In this document: in pieces, positions 1-9,882 of the stretch
How the letters are laid out: every line of letters starts with the position of its first letter
Numbering within the stretch: the first letter of the stretch is position 1
Assembly (NCBI GenBank): GCA_947166015.1
Contig: CAMVCQ010000002.1
Location: 1 to 64,000, forward strand
DNA from: an uncultured Lachnospiraceae bacterium
GTDB lineage: Bacteria > Bacillota > Clostridia > Lachnospirales > Lachnospiraceae
Length of the DNA: 64,000 nucleotides
Direction of reading: 5' to 3'
Translations under genes and position numbers: made by a program
Notes under the pieces: model-generated
Database searches by the model: none
What the model saw: only the letters and a program-made list of their open reading frames with translations
What the model was told of the DNA's origin: nothing

Positions 1-36
1 CCTCGTACAAAAGCAGTCAACCTAAAATTGATTAGT
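1..36 (-). repeat. Truncated copy (window edge) of palindromic element family P
   Basis: Reverse complement reads aatcaattttaggttgactgcttttgtacgagg, nearly identical to the left arm of the element at 42022. Confidence 0.75.
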
Positions 37-83
37 ACACATCTAATTAATAATTCTATAGAAATAACTAAAGGGGGAAAAAC

Positions 84-845
84 GTGATGAAGCTGATATC
101 CTGGAATGTTAATGGACTCCGCGCGTGCGTCGGAAAAAATTTCATGGAAGCCTTCGAAAGTCTCGACGCGGACATTTTTTGTATACAGGAAAGCAAGCTC
201 CAGGAGGGTCAGATAGATCTCGAGACTCCCGGATACCATCAGTATTGGAACTATGCCGAAAAAAAAGGATACTCAGGCACGGCAGTGTTTACAAAAAATG
301 AGCCGATAAATGTCACCTACGGTATCGGCGTGGAAGAGCACGACCACGAGGGAAGGGTTATCACCTGCGAATTCGAAACATTTTTCTTTGTGTGCGTATA
401 TACTCCGAACTCACAAAATGAATTGAAAAGACTTGATTATCGTATGCAGTGGGAGGATGCATTCAGAGAGTATCTGGTTGGACTTAAATCAAAAAAGACG
501 GTTATTGTTACGGGTGATATGAATGTCGCGCACAAGGAAATAGATCTGAAAAACCCCTCATCAAACCACCATAATGCGGGATTTACCGACGAAGAGAGAG
601 GAAAGTTTGATGAGCTTTTGGATGCGGGGTTTGTCGATAGTTTCAGAAAACTGTATCCTGATATGACTGACATATATAGCTGGTGGTCATATCGATTCAA
701 CGCAAGAAGCAGAAATGCCGGATGGCGCATTGATTATTTTTTGGTGTCGGAGGACGCCGCTGACAGGATCAAAGAGGCACAGATCCATACGGATATACTT
801 GGATCGGATCATTGCCCGGTGGAGCTTGAGATGACTGAGATTTAA
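84..845 (+). CDS. xth: Exodeoxyribonuclease III
   Basis: MKLISWNVNGLRAC...IQESKLQ...GDMNVAH...GWRIDYFLVS...GSDHCPV motifs of the ExoIII/APE1 family. Confidence 0.95.
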   Translation: MMKLISWNVNGLRACVGKNFMEAFESLDADIFCIQESKLQEGQIDLETPGYHQYWNYAEKKGYSGTAVFTKNEPINVTYGIGVEEHDHEGRVITCEFETFFFVCVYTPNSQNELKRLDYRMQWEDAFREYLVGLKSKKTVIVTGDMNVAHKEIDLKNPSSNHHNAGFTDEERGKFDELLDAGFVDSFRKLYPDMTDIYSWWSYRFNARSRNAGWRIDYFLVSEDAADRIKEAQIHTDILGSDHCPVELEMTEI

Positions 846-1052
846 AAATAAAATATGAAAATAAGGTTGGGAGCGGCGCGTCCGCTCCTTCTGCATAATG
901 ATGGCTTTGAAAGCTATTTTAGGAAGTGTCAGTTCTTGACTTTTTTGTGATTACATGGTAGTATGGAATATGTGTTTTCAGGCAATTTGTGCCGAAGCGT
1001 CACAAAAGTGCACGATTAGATATGCGTGCGTTTCGGATTGGAGGATAGGAGA

Positions 1053-1400
1053 ATGGAAAATCAGGAAATCGGAGAAATTCAGATCGCTAATGAGGTTGTT
1101 GCATCGATAGCAGGGATTTCAGCAACGGAGGTTGAGGGAGTCGAAGCTATGAACGGATCGTTTTCAAACGAGCTCGCAGGAAAATTCGGTGTAAAAAACA
1201 ATGCAAAGGGAGTTAAGGTCGAAGTTGTTGATGACGAAGCGTATGTTTCGCTTGCAATCACTATAAAATATGGATACAGTATACCGGAAACATGTGCAAA
1301 AATCCAGGACAGAGTGGCTTCGGCAATCAATTCAATGACGGGACTTAATTGTGCCCAGGTAGATGTAAACATAACAGGGGTTTCTCTTCCAAAGGATTGA
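1053..1400 (+). CDS. Asp23/Gls24 family envelope stress response protein
   Basis: IANEVVASIAGISATEVEGVEAM...DEAYVSLAITIKYGYSIPE; start moved to the ATG at 1053. Confidence 0.9.
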   Translation: MENQEIGEIQIANEVVASIAGISATEVEGVEAMNGSFSNELAGKFGVKNNAKGVKVEVVDDEAYVSLAITIKYGYSIPETCAKIQDRVASAINSMTGLNCAQVDVNITGVSLPKD

Positions 1401-1415
1401 TTATGATATCAAACG

Positions 1416-1446
1416 ATGCCTGTGTCAACAAACACAGGCATTTTTG
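1416..1446 (+). terminator. Rho-independent terminator
   Basis: atgcctgtgt-caaca-aacacaggcat followed by ttttt. Confidence 0.85.
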
Positions 1447-1545
1447 CTTTTATGGAAATACGATTTTGCAATTCCTTGTGATCATAATGATAGCATTATT
1501 TAAACTGATGTAAAAGCTTTCAAAATAAACTAAGGATGGTGAAAA

Positions 1546-1956
1546 ATGGCTACAAGACATGAGATTAGAACCTGTGAATTTTTGTTGTTGTATCAGATGG
1601 ATTTTTATAATGATGAATACGACGAGCAGCAGGACATTTTTTTGGATGAACTTGTAAAAGAGGATCCATTGGAGGACGATGAAAAAGAAAAAATAGCTGC
1701 AACGATGGAAAAAATCATACCACTTTTGCCGATGATCGATGAAAAAATATCCGAAGCGTCAAAAGGCTGGAAACTGAATCGCATCGCAAAAGCGGAGCTT
1801 GCCATCCTTCGATTGGCTGTGTATGAGGCACTGTACGATGATGATATCCCGGTGCCGGTTGCCATAAATGAGGCGGTGGAATTAGCAAAGGACTATGGTC
1901 AGGATGAAGGCTACTCGTTTGTAAACGGAGTTCTGAGCACGATATGCAAGGATTGA
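1546..1956 (+). CDS. nusB: Transcription antitermination factor NusB
   Basis: NusB fold sequence: LRLAVYEALYDDDIPVPVAINEAVELAKDYGQDEGYSFVNGVL. Confidence 0.92.
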   Translation: MATRHEIRTCEFLLLYQMDFYNDEYDEQQDIFLDELVKEDPLEDDEKEKIAATMEKIIPLLPMIDEKISEASKGWKLNRIAKAELAILRLAVYEALYDDDIPVPVAINEAVELAKDYGQDEGYSFVNGVLSTICKD

Positions 1957-1995
1957 TCCGGTATGATTTGCGGATCTCGAAAGGATATTTTTGAA

Positions 1996-2757
1996 ATGGA
2001 GTACGGATTAATAGGGGGAAAACTGGGACACAGCTATTCGAAAGAAATTCACGAAAAGCTCGCTGATTATACATACGAGCTCTGTCCTCTTACGGAAGAG
2101 GAGTTTCATCCGTTTATGAAAAAAGCTGATTTCAAGGCTATAAATGTAACCATCCCGTACAAAAAAATGGTAATACCGTATTTGAAAGAATTAGACGATG
2201 GAGCGCAAAAAATAGGCGCGGTAAATACGATAGTAAACAGAGACGGTGAGTTGTTCGGATACAATACTGATTACCCCGGATTTATATATATGCTTAAGCA
2301 AAACTCTATAGATGTTGCGGGGAAAAAAGTGATCGATCTAGGAAACGGTGGTGCAGCTCAGGCGGTCAAGGCGGCACTGAAAACTCTCGGTGCAGATGAG
2401 CTTGTCATAGTTAAGCGCATCTCGGACGGTGAAGCTGTAACCTACGAGGAAGCATACAGATCGCATACCGATGCAGAGGTGATAGTAAATACAAGTCCGG
2501 TCGGAATGTACCCTGATGTCGACTCATCACCGATCGACCTCGCGCCGTTTAAAAAATGCACCGCAGTTGTTGATGTTATATACAATCCGATCACAACAAA
2601 GCTTGTGGCACAGGCGCGTGAGCTTGGAATGAAAGGAATCACCGGACTTGAAATGCTTATCGCGCAGGCTAAGTACGCAGTGGAGATTTTTCTTGACAAG
2701 GAGCTGGATGAATCGCTCATTGACCGGATATATCAGGAAATGCTACAGCAGTTTTGA
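1996..2757 (+). CDS. aroE: Shikimate dehydrogenase
   Basis: YGLIGGKLGHSYSKEIHE, NVTIPYKK, GAVNTIV, YNTDYPGF, NTSPVGMYP; internal ATG at 1996 preferred. Confidence 0.93.
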   Translation: MEYGLIGGKLGHSYSKEIHEKLADYTYELCPLTEEEFHPFMKKADFKAINVTIPYKKMVIPYLKELDDGAQKIGAVNTIVNRDGELFGYNTDYPGFIYMLKQNSIDVAGKKVIDLGNGGAAQAVKAALKTLGADELVIVKRISDGEAVTYEEAYRSHTDAEVIVNTSPVGMYPDVDSSPIDLAPFKKCTAVVDVIYNPITTKLVAQARELGMKGITGLEMLIAQAKYAVEIFLDKELDESLIDRIYQEMLQQF

Positions 2758-2878
2758 TGATAGTGTATAATTAAATGTGATTTTTCACACTAACTTTATA
2801 TGATAAAAATATTTCAAAACAAGAGTAAATGTAATCATCAAAAATCGAATTAACAATTAGCATAAACAGGTATAAAGC

Positions 2879-4096
2879 ATGAATCGAAAAACATATACTG
2901 TAACAGAATTAAATACATATATAAAAGAACTGATCCAGCGAGACGGAGAACTCGCGGTCGTTTTTGTCCAGGGTGAAGTGACAAACCTCAAGGACTACAA
3001 ATCGACCTCAGGACATATGTATTTTTCTATCAAGGATGACCGTTCACAGCTTCCCTGCGTGATGTTTCGCGGAGACCGCGCAAAAGGGCTTGATTTTGAG
3101 TTGCAAAACGGTATGGAGATCATCATCGGCGGAACGATGGATATGTATGAGCGCGATGGAAAAATACAGCTCTATGCAAAAAAGATAAAATCAGTCGGTG
3201 ACGGTGCCATAGCCGAAAGATATGAAAAACTAAAAGCTGAATTAGAGGAAAAAGGATACTTTGATGAAAGCATAAAAAAACCAATACCAAGATATGTAAA
3301 AACAGTCGGAATAGTAACTGCAAAAACAGGAGCCGTGATACACGATATACAGACTACGGCTGCGAGAAGAAATCCCTATGTACAGTTAGTGTTGTATCCT
3401 TCGGCGGTGCAGGGAGAGGGAGCTGCAGAAGAGATTGCAAAAGGTATAAAACGACTTGACAAAGAGGGCGTAGATGTAATAATAATAGGCCGTGGAGGCG
3501 GCTCGATGGAAGACCTTTGGGCGTTTAATGAAAAGGTTGTAGCAGATGCGATATATGAATGCAATACGCCTATAGTATCAGCGGTTGGGCATGAGACAGA
3601 CTTTTCAATATCTGATTTTGTTGCGGACTTAAGAGCTGCAACACCGACAGCAGCCGCGGAGCTTACAGTATATGATGTAAGAGAAGTGTTTGACAGGCTT
3701 GACAGCTATGAGGTATCACTGCAAAGAGCGATGGAAACAATCATCCGTGATGAAAGAATGAGAGTTGCCAGAGCCGCAGAACGACTGAGCGCACATAGCC
3801 CGGTACATAAGCTCGAGGTGTCAAAAGAAAAGCTTGAAAAGCTGACTCATCAGTTGAAAACTTCGGCTCTAAGGATATTTGAAAACAAGAAAAATGATTT
3901 TATAAATATCGCAACAAGGCTTGATGCGGTAAGCCCGATTAAAAGACTAAAATCAGGCTACGCATTTGTTTCCGATAGCGAGGGCAGCGCCGTCACCGGG
4001 GCGGCTGCAGTAAACGAGGGGGATTCCTTGACGCTGACTATGTCAGATGGCCGATTGGTTACCAACGTTACAGAAGTAATGATTGATAAATCCTGA
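2879..4096 (+). CDS. xseA: Exodeoxyribonuclease VII large subunit
   Basis: TVTELNTYIK...VQGEVTNLK...GHMYFSIKD...IIIGRGGGSMEDLWAFNE...SAVGHETDFS. Confidence 0.95.
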   Translation: MNRKTYTVTELNTYIKELIQRDGELAVVFVQGEVTNLKDYKSTSGHMYFSIKDDRSQLPCVMFRGDRAKGLDFELQNGMEIIIGGTMDMYERDGKIQLYAKKIKSVGDGAIAERYEKLKAELEEKGYFDESIKKPIPRYVKTVGIVTAKTGAVIHDIQTTAARRNPYVQLVLYPSAVQGEGAAEEIAKGIKRLDKEGVDVIIIGRGGGSMEDLWAFNEKVVADAIYECNTPIVSAVGHETDFSISDFVADLRAATPTAAAELTVYDVREVFDRLDSYEVSLQRAMETIIRDERMRVARAAERLSAHSPVHKLEVSKEKLEKLTHQLKTSALRIFENKKNDFINIATRLDAVSPIKRLKSGYAFVSDSEGSAVTGAAAVNEGDSLTLTMSDGRLVTNVTEVMIDKS

Positions 4097-4231
4097 ACAT
4101 TATAAGTTTAGTAGTTATCAGAAAAAAACTAAAACCATTAGCAAAAACCAATAAATTAAATCTTTAGCAAAACAGATTTATTATTAATCAAATTGTTACA
4201 CATGGACTGCGACACAGGAGGAGCAAAACGA

Positions 4232-4429
4232 ATGGCTGAAAAAAAGCAACCGGAACTCGACGAGATAATGAAAGAACTCGAGAAAAAAGTAGACCGACTT
4301 GAAAACGAACCACTCTCACTCGAAGAAAGCTACAAAGTGTTTTCCGAAGGGATGGAGTTAGTCAAACAAGGAAACTCTACCATTGACAGAGTAGAAAAAG
4401 AATTGAAAGTCTTGATGGACGGGGAGTGA
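4232..4429 (+). CDS. xseB: Exodeoxyribonuclease VII small subunit
   Basis: Small acidic coiled-coil ORF directly after xseA: LEKKVDRLENEPLSLEESYKVFSEGMELVK. Confidence 0.88.
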   Translation: MAEKKQPELDEIMKELEKKVDRLENEPLSLEESYKVFSEGMELVKQGNSTIDRVEKELKVLMDGE

Positions 4430-4433
4430 AATC

Positions 4434-5363
4434 ATGTTAGAAAAAAAGATCAAAGAAGTCGATGAAATAATCAAAGGATTATTAGGTGCGGAATCAGGAT
4501 ATGCAAAAACGATCATAGAGGCTGCAAACTACAGTATAAATGCCGGTGGCAAAAGGCTGAGACCTCTGCTTATGAGAGAGTTTTTCATGCTCTACGGAGG
4601 AGGAGACGAGTCAGTCCTCAGACACTTTATGGCGGCTATAGAAATGATCCATACATACAGCCTTGTGCACGATGATCTGCCTGCTATAGATAATGATGAC
4701 CTGCGCAGAGGCAAAGAGACCACACACAAAAAGTATGGCGAAGCAATGGGAATACTTGCAGGCGATGCATTATTAAATATGGCATATGAGCAGATCGCTT
4801 ATGCTATGAAAAGCATATATGCCTGTGAAACAAAGAGCGGAGTATCGAGAAAAGAGCAGATGCAAAGAACTGTAAAAGCATTTGATTTTCTATCCGCCAG
4901 AGCGGGAGTCGGTGGAATGATCGGCGGTCAGGTGGTTGATGTAGAATACAACGGAGACTTCGTGGACGACGAGATGCTTTTGTATGTATACAGAAACAAA
5001 ACAGGAGCGTTGATCGCAGCTGCAATGATGGTTGGAGCGGTACTTGGCGGAGCAGATGAATTTGATATACACACGATCGAAAGGATCGGTTGTGAAATAG
5101 GTGTTGCATTCCAGATCAGAGACGATATCCTCGATGTGATAGGAACAGAAGAAAAGCTCGGCAAGCCGATCCACAGCGATGAAGAGCTCGGCAAATCAAC
5201 CTATGTTGCTCATCACGGGATCGAAGAGAGTGAAAAAGCCGTGAAAGCATACACGGATGATGCTCTGAAGCTGTTTAATCTTTTGAAAAATCCTTCGGGA
5301 ACGGAAACCACCAAAAGATTTATCATGGACGTATTTTTAAGACTTGTTGAGAGGGAATCATAA
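4434..5363 (+). CDS. ispA: Polyprenyl (farnesyl/geranyl) diphosphate synthase
   Basis: GGKRLRPLL, VHDDLPAIDNDDLRRG (DDxxxxD) and FQIRDDILD motifs. Confidence 0.92.
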   Translation: MLEKKIKEVDEIIKGLLGAESGYAKTIIEAANYSINAGGKRLRPLLMREFFMLYGGGDESVLRHFMAAIEMIHTYSLVHDDLPAIDNDDLRRGKETTHKKYGEAMGILAGDALLNMAYEQIAYAMKSIYACETKSGVSRKEQMQRTVKAFDFLSARAGVGGMIGGQVVDVEYNGDFVDDEMLLYVYRNKTGALIAAAMMVGAVLGGADEFDIHTIERIGCEIGVAFQIRDDILDVIGTEEKLGKPIHSDEELGKSTYVAHHGIEESEKAVKAYTDDALKLFNLLKNPSGTETTKRFIMDVFLRLVERES

Positions 5364-7250
5364 TTGGAACGAATACTTGACAGGATCAATTATCCAAATG
5401 ACATAAAAAACATCGATCCGAGTGAGTACAAAGCTCTTGCCAAAGAGATCAGGCGTAAGCTTGTAAGGACGGTCAGTGAGACCGGCGGCCACCTGGCTTC
5501 AAACCTCGGTGTGGTCGAGCTTACGATGGCGCTTCATCTGTGTCTGACATTTCCTGAGGATAAGCTTGTATGGGATGTGGGGCATCAGTCGTATGTGCAC
5601 AAAATCCTGACCGGACGCGCAGATGCACTGTGGACGCTCAGACAGATGGGCGGAGTGAGCGGATTTCCTTCGGTTGCAGAGGATGCTTCGGATTCGTTCG
5701 ATACGGGGCACAGCTCGACTTCAATCTCTGCTGCGCTGGGATTTGCAAAAGCAAGGGATCTGAAAGGAACAGATGAAAAAGTATTTGCGGTGATAGGTGA
5801 CGGAGCGCTTTCGGGTGGAATGGCGTACGAGGCTATGAATAATGCCGCGGCGCTGGGAACCTCGCTTGTGATCGTGCTTAACGACAACAAAATGTCTATC
5901 GCACAAAATGTCGGAGGAATGTCAAACTATCTCGCAAAAATAAGGACAAATACAAAATACAGAGATCTGAAGCTGTCCGTAGAGGACGCGCTTGACAAAA
6001 TCCCTGTGATAGGTGATCCGATAGCAGGACAGATGCGAAAAGCCAAGGATTCATTGAAAAGGCTTTTTTTGACAGGTATGCTTTTTGAAGATATGGGACT
6101 TACCTATATCGGTCCCATAAACGGTCACAATATAGCTGAGATGAGGGAAGCGTTTGAGACGGCTGCATCCTTGAAAAATGAAGCGGTTTTGGTCCATGTC
6201 ATAACGCAAAAAGGCAAGGGCTACAGGCCGGCTATGGAAAACCCGGAGCTCTTTCATGGGATAGCAAAGTTTGACATAAAAACCGGGATTCCTGAGGGGA
6301 GCGAAGCGGTTCATACCGATACATATACAGATGTTTTCGGAAAGTGGCTTGTGCGTGCAGGAGAAGATCATCCTGAGATCGTTTCCATATGTGCAGCTAT
6401 GCCGGAGGGAACCGGCGTTGTTGATTTCATGGAAAAATACCCCGACAGAGCCTATGATGTCGGTATAGCGGAGGAGCACGCAGTTACTTTTGCCGCCGGG
6501 CTTGCCGCGAGCGGATTTAGACCTATAGTATCGATATACTCGACATTTTTGCAAAGAGCATACGATCAGATGATCCATGATGTGAGTCTAAACAGCCTTC
6601 CCGTTATATTTGCCGTTGACAGAAGCGGGATCACCGGCCGGGACGGTCGCACGCATCAGGGGCTGTATGACATAGCTTATCTTTCATCGATCCCGGGAAT
6701 GACAGTGATGGCACCGAAGGATGGCGCGGAGTTATCGGAGATGCTTGACTTTGCTTTATCAGAGATGGACTCACCTGTTGCGATCCGCTATCCGAGAGGA
6801 GAGGCGTGCGCTTTTGAGACCGACTCAGTTGAGGTAGAGTACGGCAAAGCCGAGGTCATAAAAGAAGGAAAAGAAGTGCTGATACTTGCGGTCGGAGAGA
6901 TGGTCAAACCGGCTGTTGAGGTAGCTCTGAAACTTGATGAAAAAAAGATCCGTGCAACTGTTGTAAATATGCGATTTATAAAGCCTTTTGACGAGAGTCT
7001 TGTAAAAGAATTAACACTTAAGCACAGAGTGGTCGTGACGATAGAGGACGGCACTACAAGGGGAGGCTTTGGAGAGCAGGTAGGGGCATTTTTGACAGCG
7101 GAAAAAATAAGCGTAAAGTCTTTTGTAAATATCGCCCTCCCCGACGCATTCATAGAGCACGGCAGCAGGGATGAGCTATTCGAAAAGTATGGGCTCGACA
7201 CATCAAGTATTTTTGATAGAGTGTTAGATGCTTATCTAAAATCAAAATAG
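5364..7250 (+). CDS. dxs: 1-deoxy-D-xylulose-5-phosphate synthase
   Basis: TTG start; GHLASNLGVVELT, WDVGHQSYVHKILTGR, GDGALSGGMAYEAMN, DVGIAEEHAVTFAAGLA. Confidence 0.95.
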   Translation: MERILDRINYPNDIKNIDPSEYKALAKEIRRKLVRTVSETGGHLASNLGVVELTMALHLCLTFPEDKLVWDVGHQSYVHKILTGRADALWTLRQMGGVSGFPSVAEDASDSFDTGHSSTSISAALGFAKARDLKGTDEKVFAVIGDGALSGGMAYEAMNNAAALGTSLVIVLNDNKMSIAQNVGGMSNYLAKIRTNTKYRDLKLSVEDALDKIPVIGDPIAGQMRKAKDSLKRLFLTGMLFEDMGLTYIGPINGHNIAEMREAFETAASLKNEAVLVHVITQKGKGYRPAMENPELFHGIAKFDIKTGIPEGSEAVHTDTYTDVFGKWLVRAGEDHPEIVSICAAMPEGTGVVDFMEKYPDRAYDVGIAEEHAVTFAAGLAASGFRPIVSIYSTFLQRAYDQMIHDVSLNSLPVIFAVDRSGITGRDGRTHQGLYDIAYLSSIPGMTVMAPKDGAELSEMLDFALSEMDSPVAIRYPRGEACAFETDSVEVEYGKAEVIKEGKEVLILAVGEMVKPAVEVALKLDEKKIRATVVNMRFIKPFDESLVKELTLKHRVVVTIEDGTTRGGFGEQVGAFLTAEKISVKSFVNIALPDAFIEHGSRDELFEKYGLDTSSIFDRVLDAYLKSK

Positions 7251-7278
7251 ATTATGCTATAATAGCAATCTCAGATAA

Positions 7279-7461
7279 GTTTGACTTCTAAATCAATTTA
7301 AGCAAGGACTTGAGCGTCGTCGGTATGAGACCTTGGTATTCTCAACGCGTGCACCAAGTTTTACGAAGTAAAACTTGCAGGTCATCGTTTGCGATGACCA
7401 TTGCTACTGGCTACGCGATAAGCGGAAGCGGTCCTTGCGTGATTGATGTTAGAAGTCAAAC
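7279..7461 (+). repeat. Multi-hairpin palindromic element, family P (divergent arms)
   Basis: Arms gtttgacttctaa.tcaat..gcaagga / tccttgc..gattga.gttagaagtcaaac; core cgtcggtatgaga..ttggtattctcaa shared with the 52240 element; inner hairpins caagttttac-gaa-gtaaaacttg and ggtcatcg-ttt-gcgatgacc. Confidence 0.75.
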
Positions 7462-7486
7462 GATACTTATATGTAGAGGAACAATT

Positions 7487-8305
7487 ATGAAAGAAAGACT
7501 TGATATACTACTCGTCAACCTCGGTCTGGTCGAGTCGCGAACCCAGGCAAAGGCTCACATCATGGCCGGTGAGGTTTTTGTCGACGACCAACGCGAAGAC
7601 AAAGCGGGCGCGATGATAAAAGAAGAGGCGAGGATCGAGCTTCGGGCAAAAAAAATGCCCTATGTAAGCCGTGGGGGATTTAAGCTCGAAAAAGCTATGG
7701 AGGTGTTTCCCATAAGCCTTGACGGGCGTATCTGCATGGATGTAGGGTCGTCCACGGGCGGGTTTACCGATTGCATGCTCCAAAACGGAGCGGCAAAAGT
7801 CTACGCAGTCGATGTCGGAACAAATCAGCTCGCGTGGAAGCTTAGAAATGATGAGCGGGTTGTCGTGATGGAAAAAACCAATATCAGGTATCTGACACCC
7901 GATCAGATTGATGACAGGATAGAATTCACATCAATAGATGTCGCATTTATATCACTTGAAAAAGTGCTGCAACCGGTAAGGCTTTTGATGAAGGATGATG
8001 CGCAGATGGTGTGTCTGATCAAGCCGCAGTTTGAGGCCGGCAGGGAGCAGGTCGGAAAAAAAGGCGTAGTAAGGGATGCAAGCGTTCACAAAGAAGTGAT
8101 AAAAAATGTCCTCGGATACGCTGAAGAAGCCGGATTTGATGCGATTGGACTTGATTACTCACCCATAAAAGGACCGGAGGGAAACATTGAATACCTGCTG
8201 CACCTAAAGTGCAGAGGAGTTGAAAAGACGGATGGATCAAGCATTATTATAACAGATGAAACAATAAACAAAACCGTGGATGAAGCTCACAACGGTGCCA
8301 AATAA
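7487..8305 (+). CDS. tlyA: TlyA family rRNA (cytidine-2'-O)-methyltransferase / hemolysin-like
   Basis: S4 domain RLDILLVNLGLVESRTQAKAHIMAGEVFVD plus VSRGGFKLEKA, DVGSSTGGFTDCML. ATG at 7487; the ORF-track extension to 7310 lies inside a repeat. Confidence 0.92.
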   Translation: MKERLDILLVNLGLVESRTQAKAHIMAGEVFVDDQREDKAGAMIKEEARIELRAKKMPYVSRGGFKLEKAMEVFPISLDGRICMDVGSSTGGFTDCMLQNGAAKVYAVDVGTNQLAWKLRNDERVVVMEKTNIRYLTPDQIDDRIEFTSIDVAFISLEKVLQPVRLLMKDDAQMVCLIKPQFEAGREQVGKKGVVRDASVHKEVIKNVLGYAEEAGFDAIGLDYSPIKGPEGNIEYLLHLKCRGVEKTDGSSIIITDETINKTVDEAHNGAK

Positions 8306-8536
8306 AAATGGTTACTTGAAATAATCATATCGGTAAAAAATGAACCGGAAATTGAAACTTTCGTTAATTATTAAAAAAAATAGAATTTAGTGAGTAAAAC
8401 CGGATCAATTGGAGAAATGTGGTTGAATCAATAAAAGATTTGTGATATAATGGTTCATTGAGTTGTTGAAATATTTGATGATTCGGTGATTCCTTTGCTT
8501 TTGACAAAGCTGGTATATTTTCGGGAGGATTTGCAA

Positions 8537-9202
8537 TTGAATCTGTATTTGCTCGCAAACATTATCGTCTGTGCGCTGGCATTCATAGGTTTTGTCTACG
8601 GCGCTACAAAGTTTTTTGGTGCAAAAAAAGCACTCTACGGACAGATGATCACATTTGCGATTTTGTGTGTTGTTGTCGGTAGAATTTTCAATGTATCGCG
8701 TCTACTGACCGGAGGGGATATAATAGGTCGTTTCCAGCTTGGAACCCTCGCCGCCATAGGAAGCTTCATATTTTTCTTTTCATCAAATTTCGGAGCACTT
8801 GATTCGATCGTTGATGACGGCTCAGATGGATTTAAAAAATATCGTAGGATAGCTGTTATAGCTCCTTTGATTGTTTTGGCGGCATACTTCCAGTTGTTCT
8901 ATGTGGGAGAGACAGCATTGGTATGGAAGATACAGGGTGCTGTTTTGGCGTTATTTGCGTCTTGGAGTTCGTATTATCATTTGAAACACCTCGTCATACC
9001 TGATGTTGATTTCGGTGTGGTCAAAAGCCTGAGACCGTACAACTTCCTTGCACTGTGCTATGTGGTGTCAAGTATGACAGAGTTTTTTGCTCTCAGTCGT
9101 AACAATGAAGTCCTGACACTTGTCAGTTGTTCGTGCTCGGCGGTAGTTGCTTTGATGATGATACCGTTGATCTCGTACGGACTGAAAAAATCAAGTATGT
9201 AA
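8537..9202 (+). CDS. Hypothetical multi-TM membrane protein
   Basis: ORF with several hydrophobic segments; gggagg upstream of TTG starts at 8531/8537. Confidence 0.6.
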   Translation: MNLYLLANIIVCALAFIGFVYGATKFFGAKKALYGQMITFAILCVVVGRIFNVSRLLTGGDIIGRFQLGTLAAIGSFIFFFSSNFGALDSIVDDGSDGFKKYRRIAVIAPLIVLAAYFQLFYVGETALVWKIQGAVLALFASWSSYYHLKHLVIPDVDFGVVKSLRPYNFLALCYVVSSMTEFFALSRNNEVLTLVSCSCSAVVALMMIPLISYGLKKSSM

Positions 9203-9213
9203 GGAGGACGAAA

Positions 9214-9882
9214 ATGGATGATAGCAATCTGAGATTTATTCTGTTTATTTGTATTTTTGTTCCTCTTTTGATAAGTGTTCCGCTGGTGCAAAAACAGTCA
9301 AGAGATATAGTTATATATATACTTGCAGGCTTGGCGGTCGCACTGTTTATCTCTGAAATAAACGTAATAATGCTTGAGGCTTTCGACAATGATGTGCTGT
9401 ATGTAACAACGACGATAACTCCGACCACGGAGGAGATCGCAAAAGCAATACCGGTGCTTATGTTTGTGTACTGTTTCCCGGAAAAGAGAGACAGATATGT
9501 GTCGATAGCATTTGCGTGTGGTATAGGATTTGCATTGTTTGAAAACGCATATATCCTTGTTTCAAATGTCAGAAGTGTAAGCATTCCGTGGGCACTTGCA
9601 AGAGGTTTCTCGGCAGCCCTGATGCACGGTATCTGTACGGCGGCAGTCGGATATGGAATGACCTATGTTCGTCTCAGAAGAAAGCTTGCCATACCGGGAA
9701 CTACAGCATTGCTTATTTTGGCAATTATTTATCATGGAGTATTTAATATATATGTTCAGGCACAGGACTTGAAGTATGTCGGATTTATACTGCCGGGACT
9801 TACATACCTGCCTATCATCATTTATCTGGTGCTCAAAGGCAGAAAACAGTCAAAATTGCTAAAGGTGAAAAGCGATGGATAA
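9214..9882 (+). CDS. PrsW-like intramembrane metalloprotease family protein
   Basis: TEEIAKAIPVLM, GIGFALFENAYIL, LMHGICTAAVGYG, YHGVFN motifs; aaggagg SD before ATG 9214. Confidence 0.75.
   Translation: MDDSNLRFILFICIFVPLLISVPLVQKQSRDIVIYILAGLAVALFISEINVIMLEAFDNDVLYVTTTITPTTEEIAKAIPVLMFVYCFPEKRDRYVSIAFACGIGFALFENAYILVSNVRSVSIPWALARGFSAALMHGICTAAVGYGMTYVRLRRKLAIPGTTALLILAIIYHGVFNIYVQAQDLKYVGFILPGLTYLPIIIYLVLKGRKQSKLLKVKSDG

Noticed and set aside
2760-2800. gtgatttttcacac near 2776 as a third leader element L
   Set aside because: Only a single short arm-like match; no H2-H4 or conserved linkers.
7310-7486. N-terminal 59-aa extension of the TlyA ORF
   Set aside because: Lies in the palindromic repeat; the conserved TlyA N-terminus begins at ATG 7487 downstream of a purine-rich agagg sequence.
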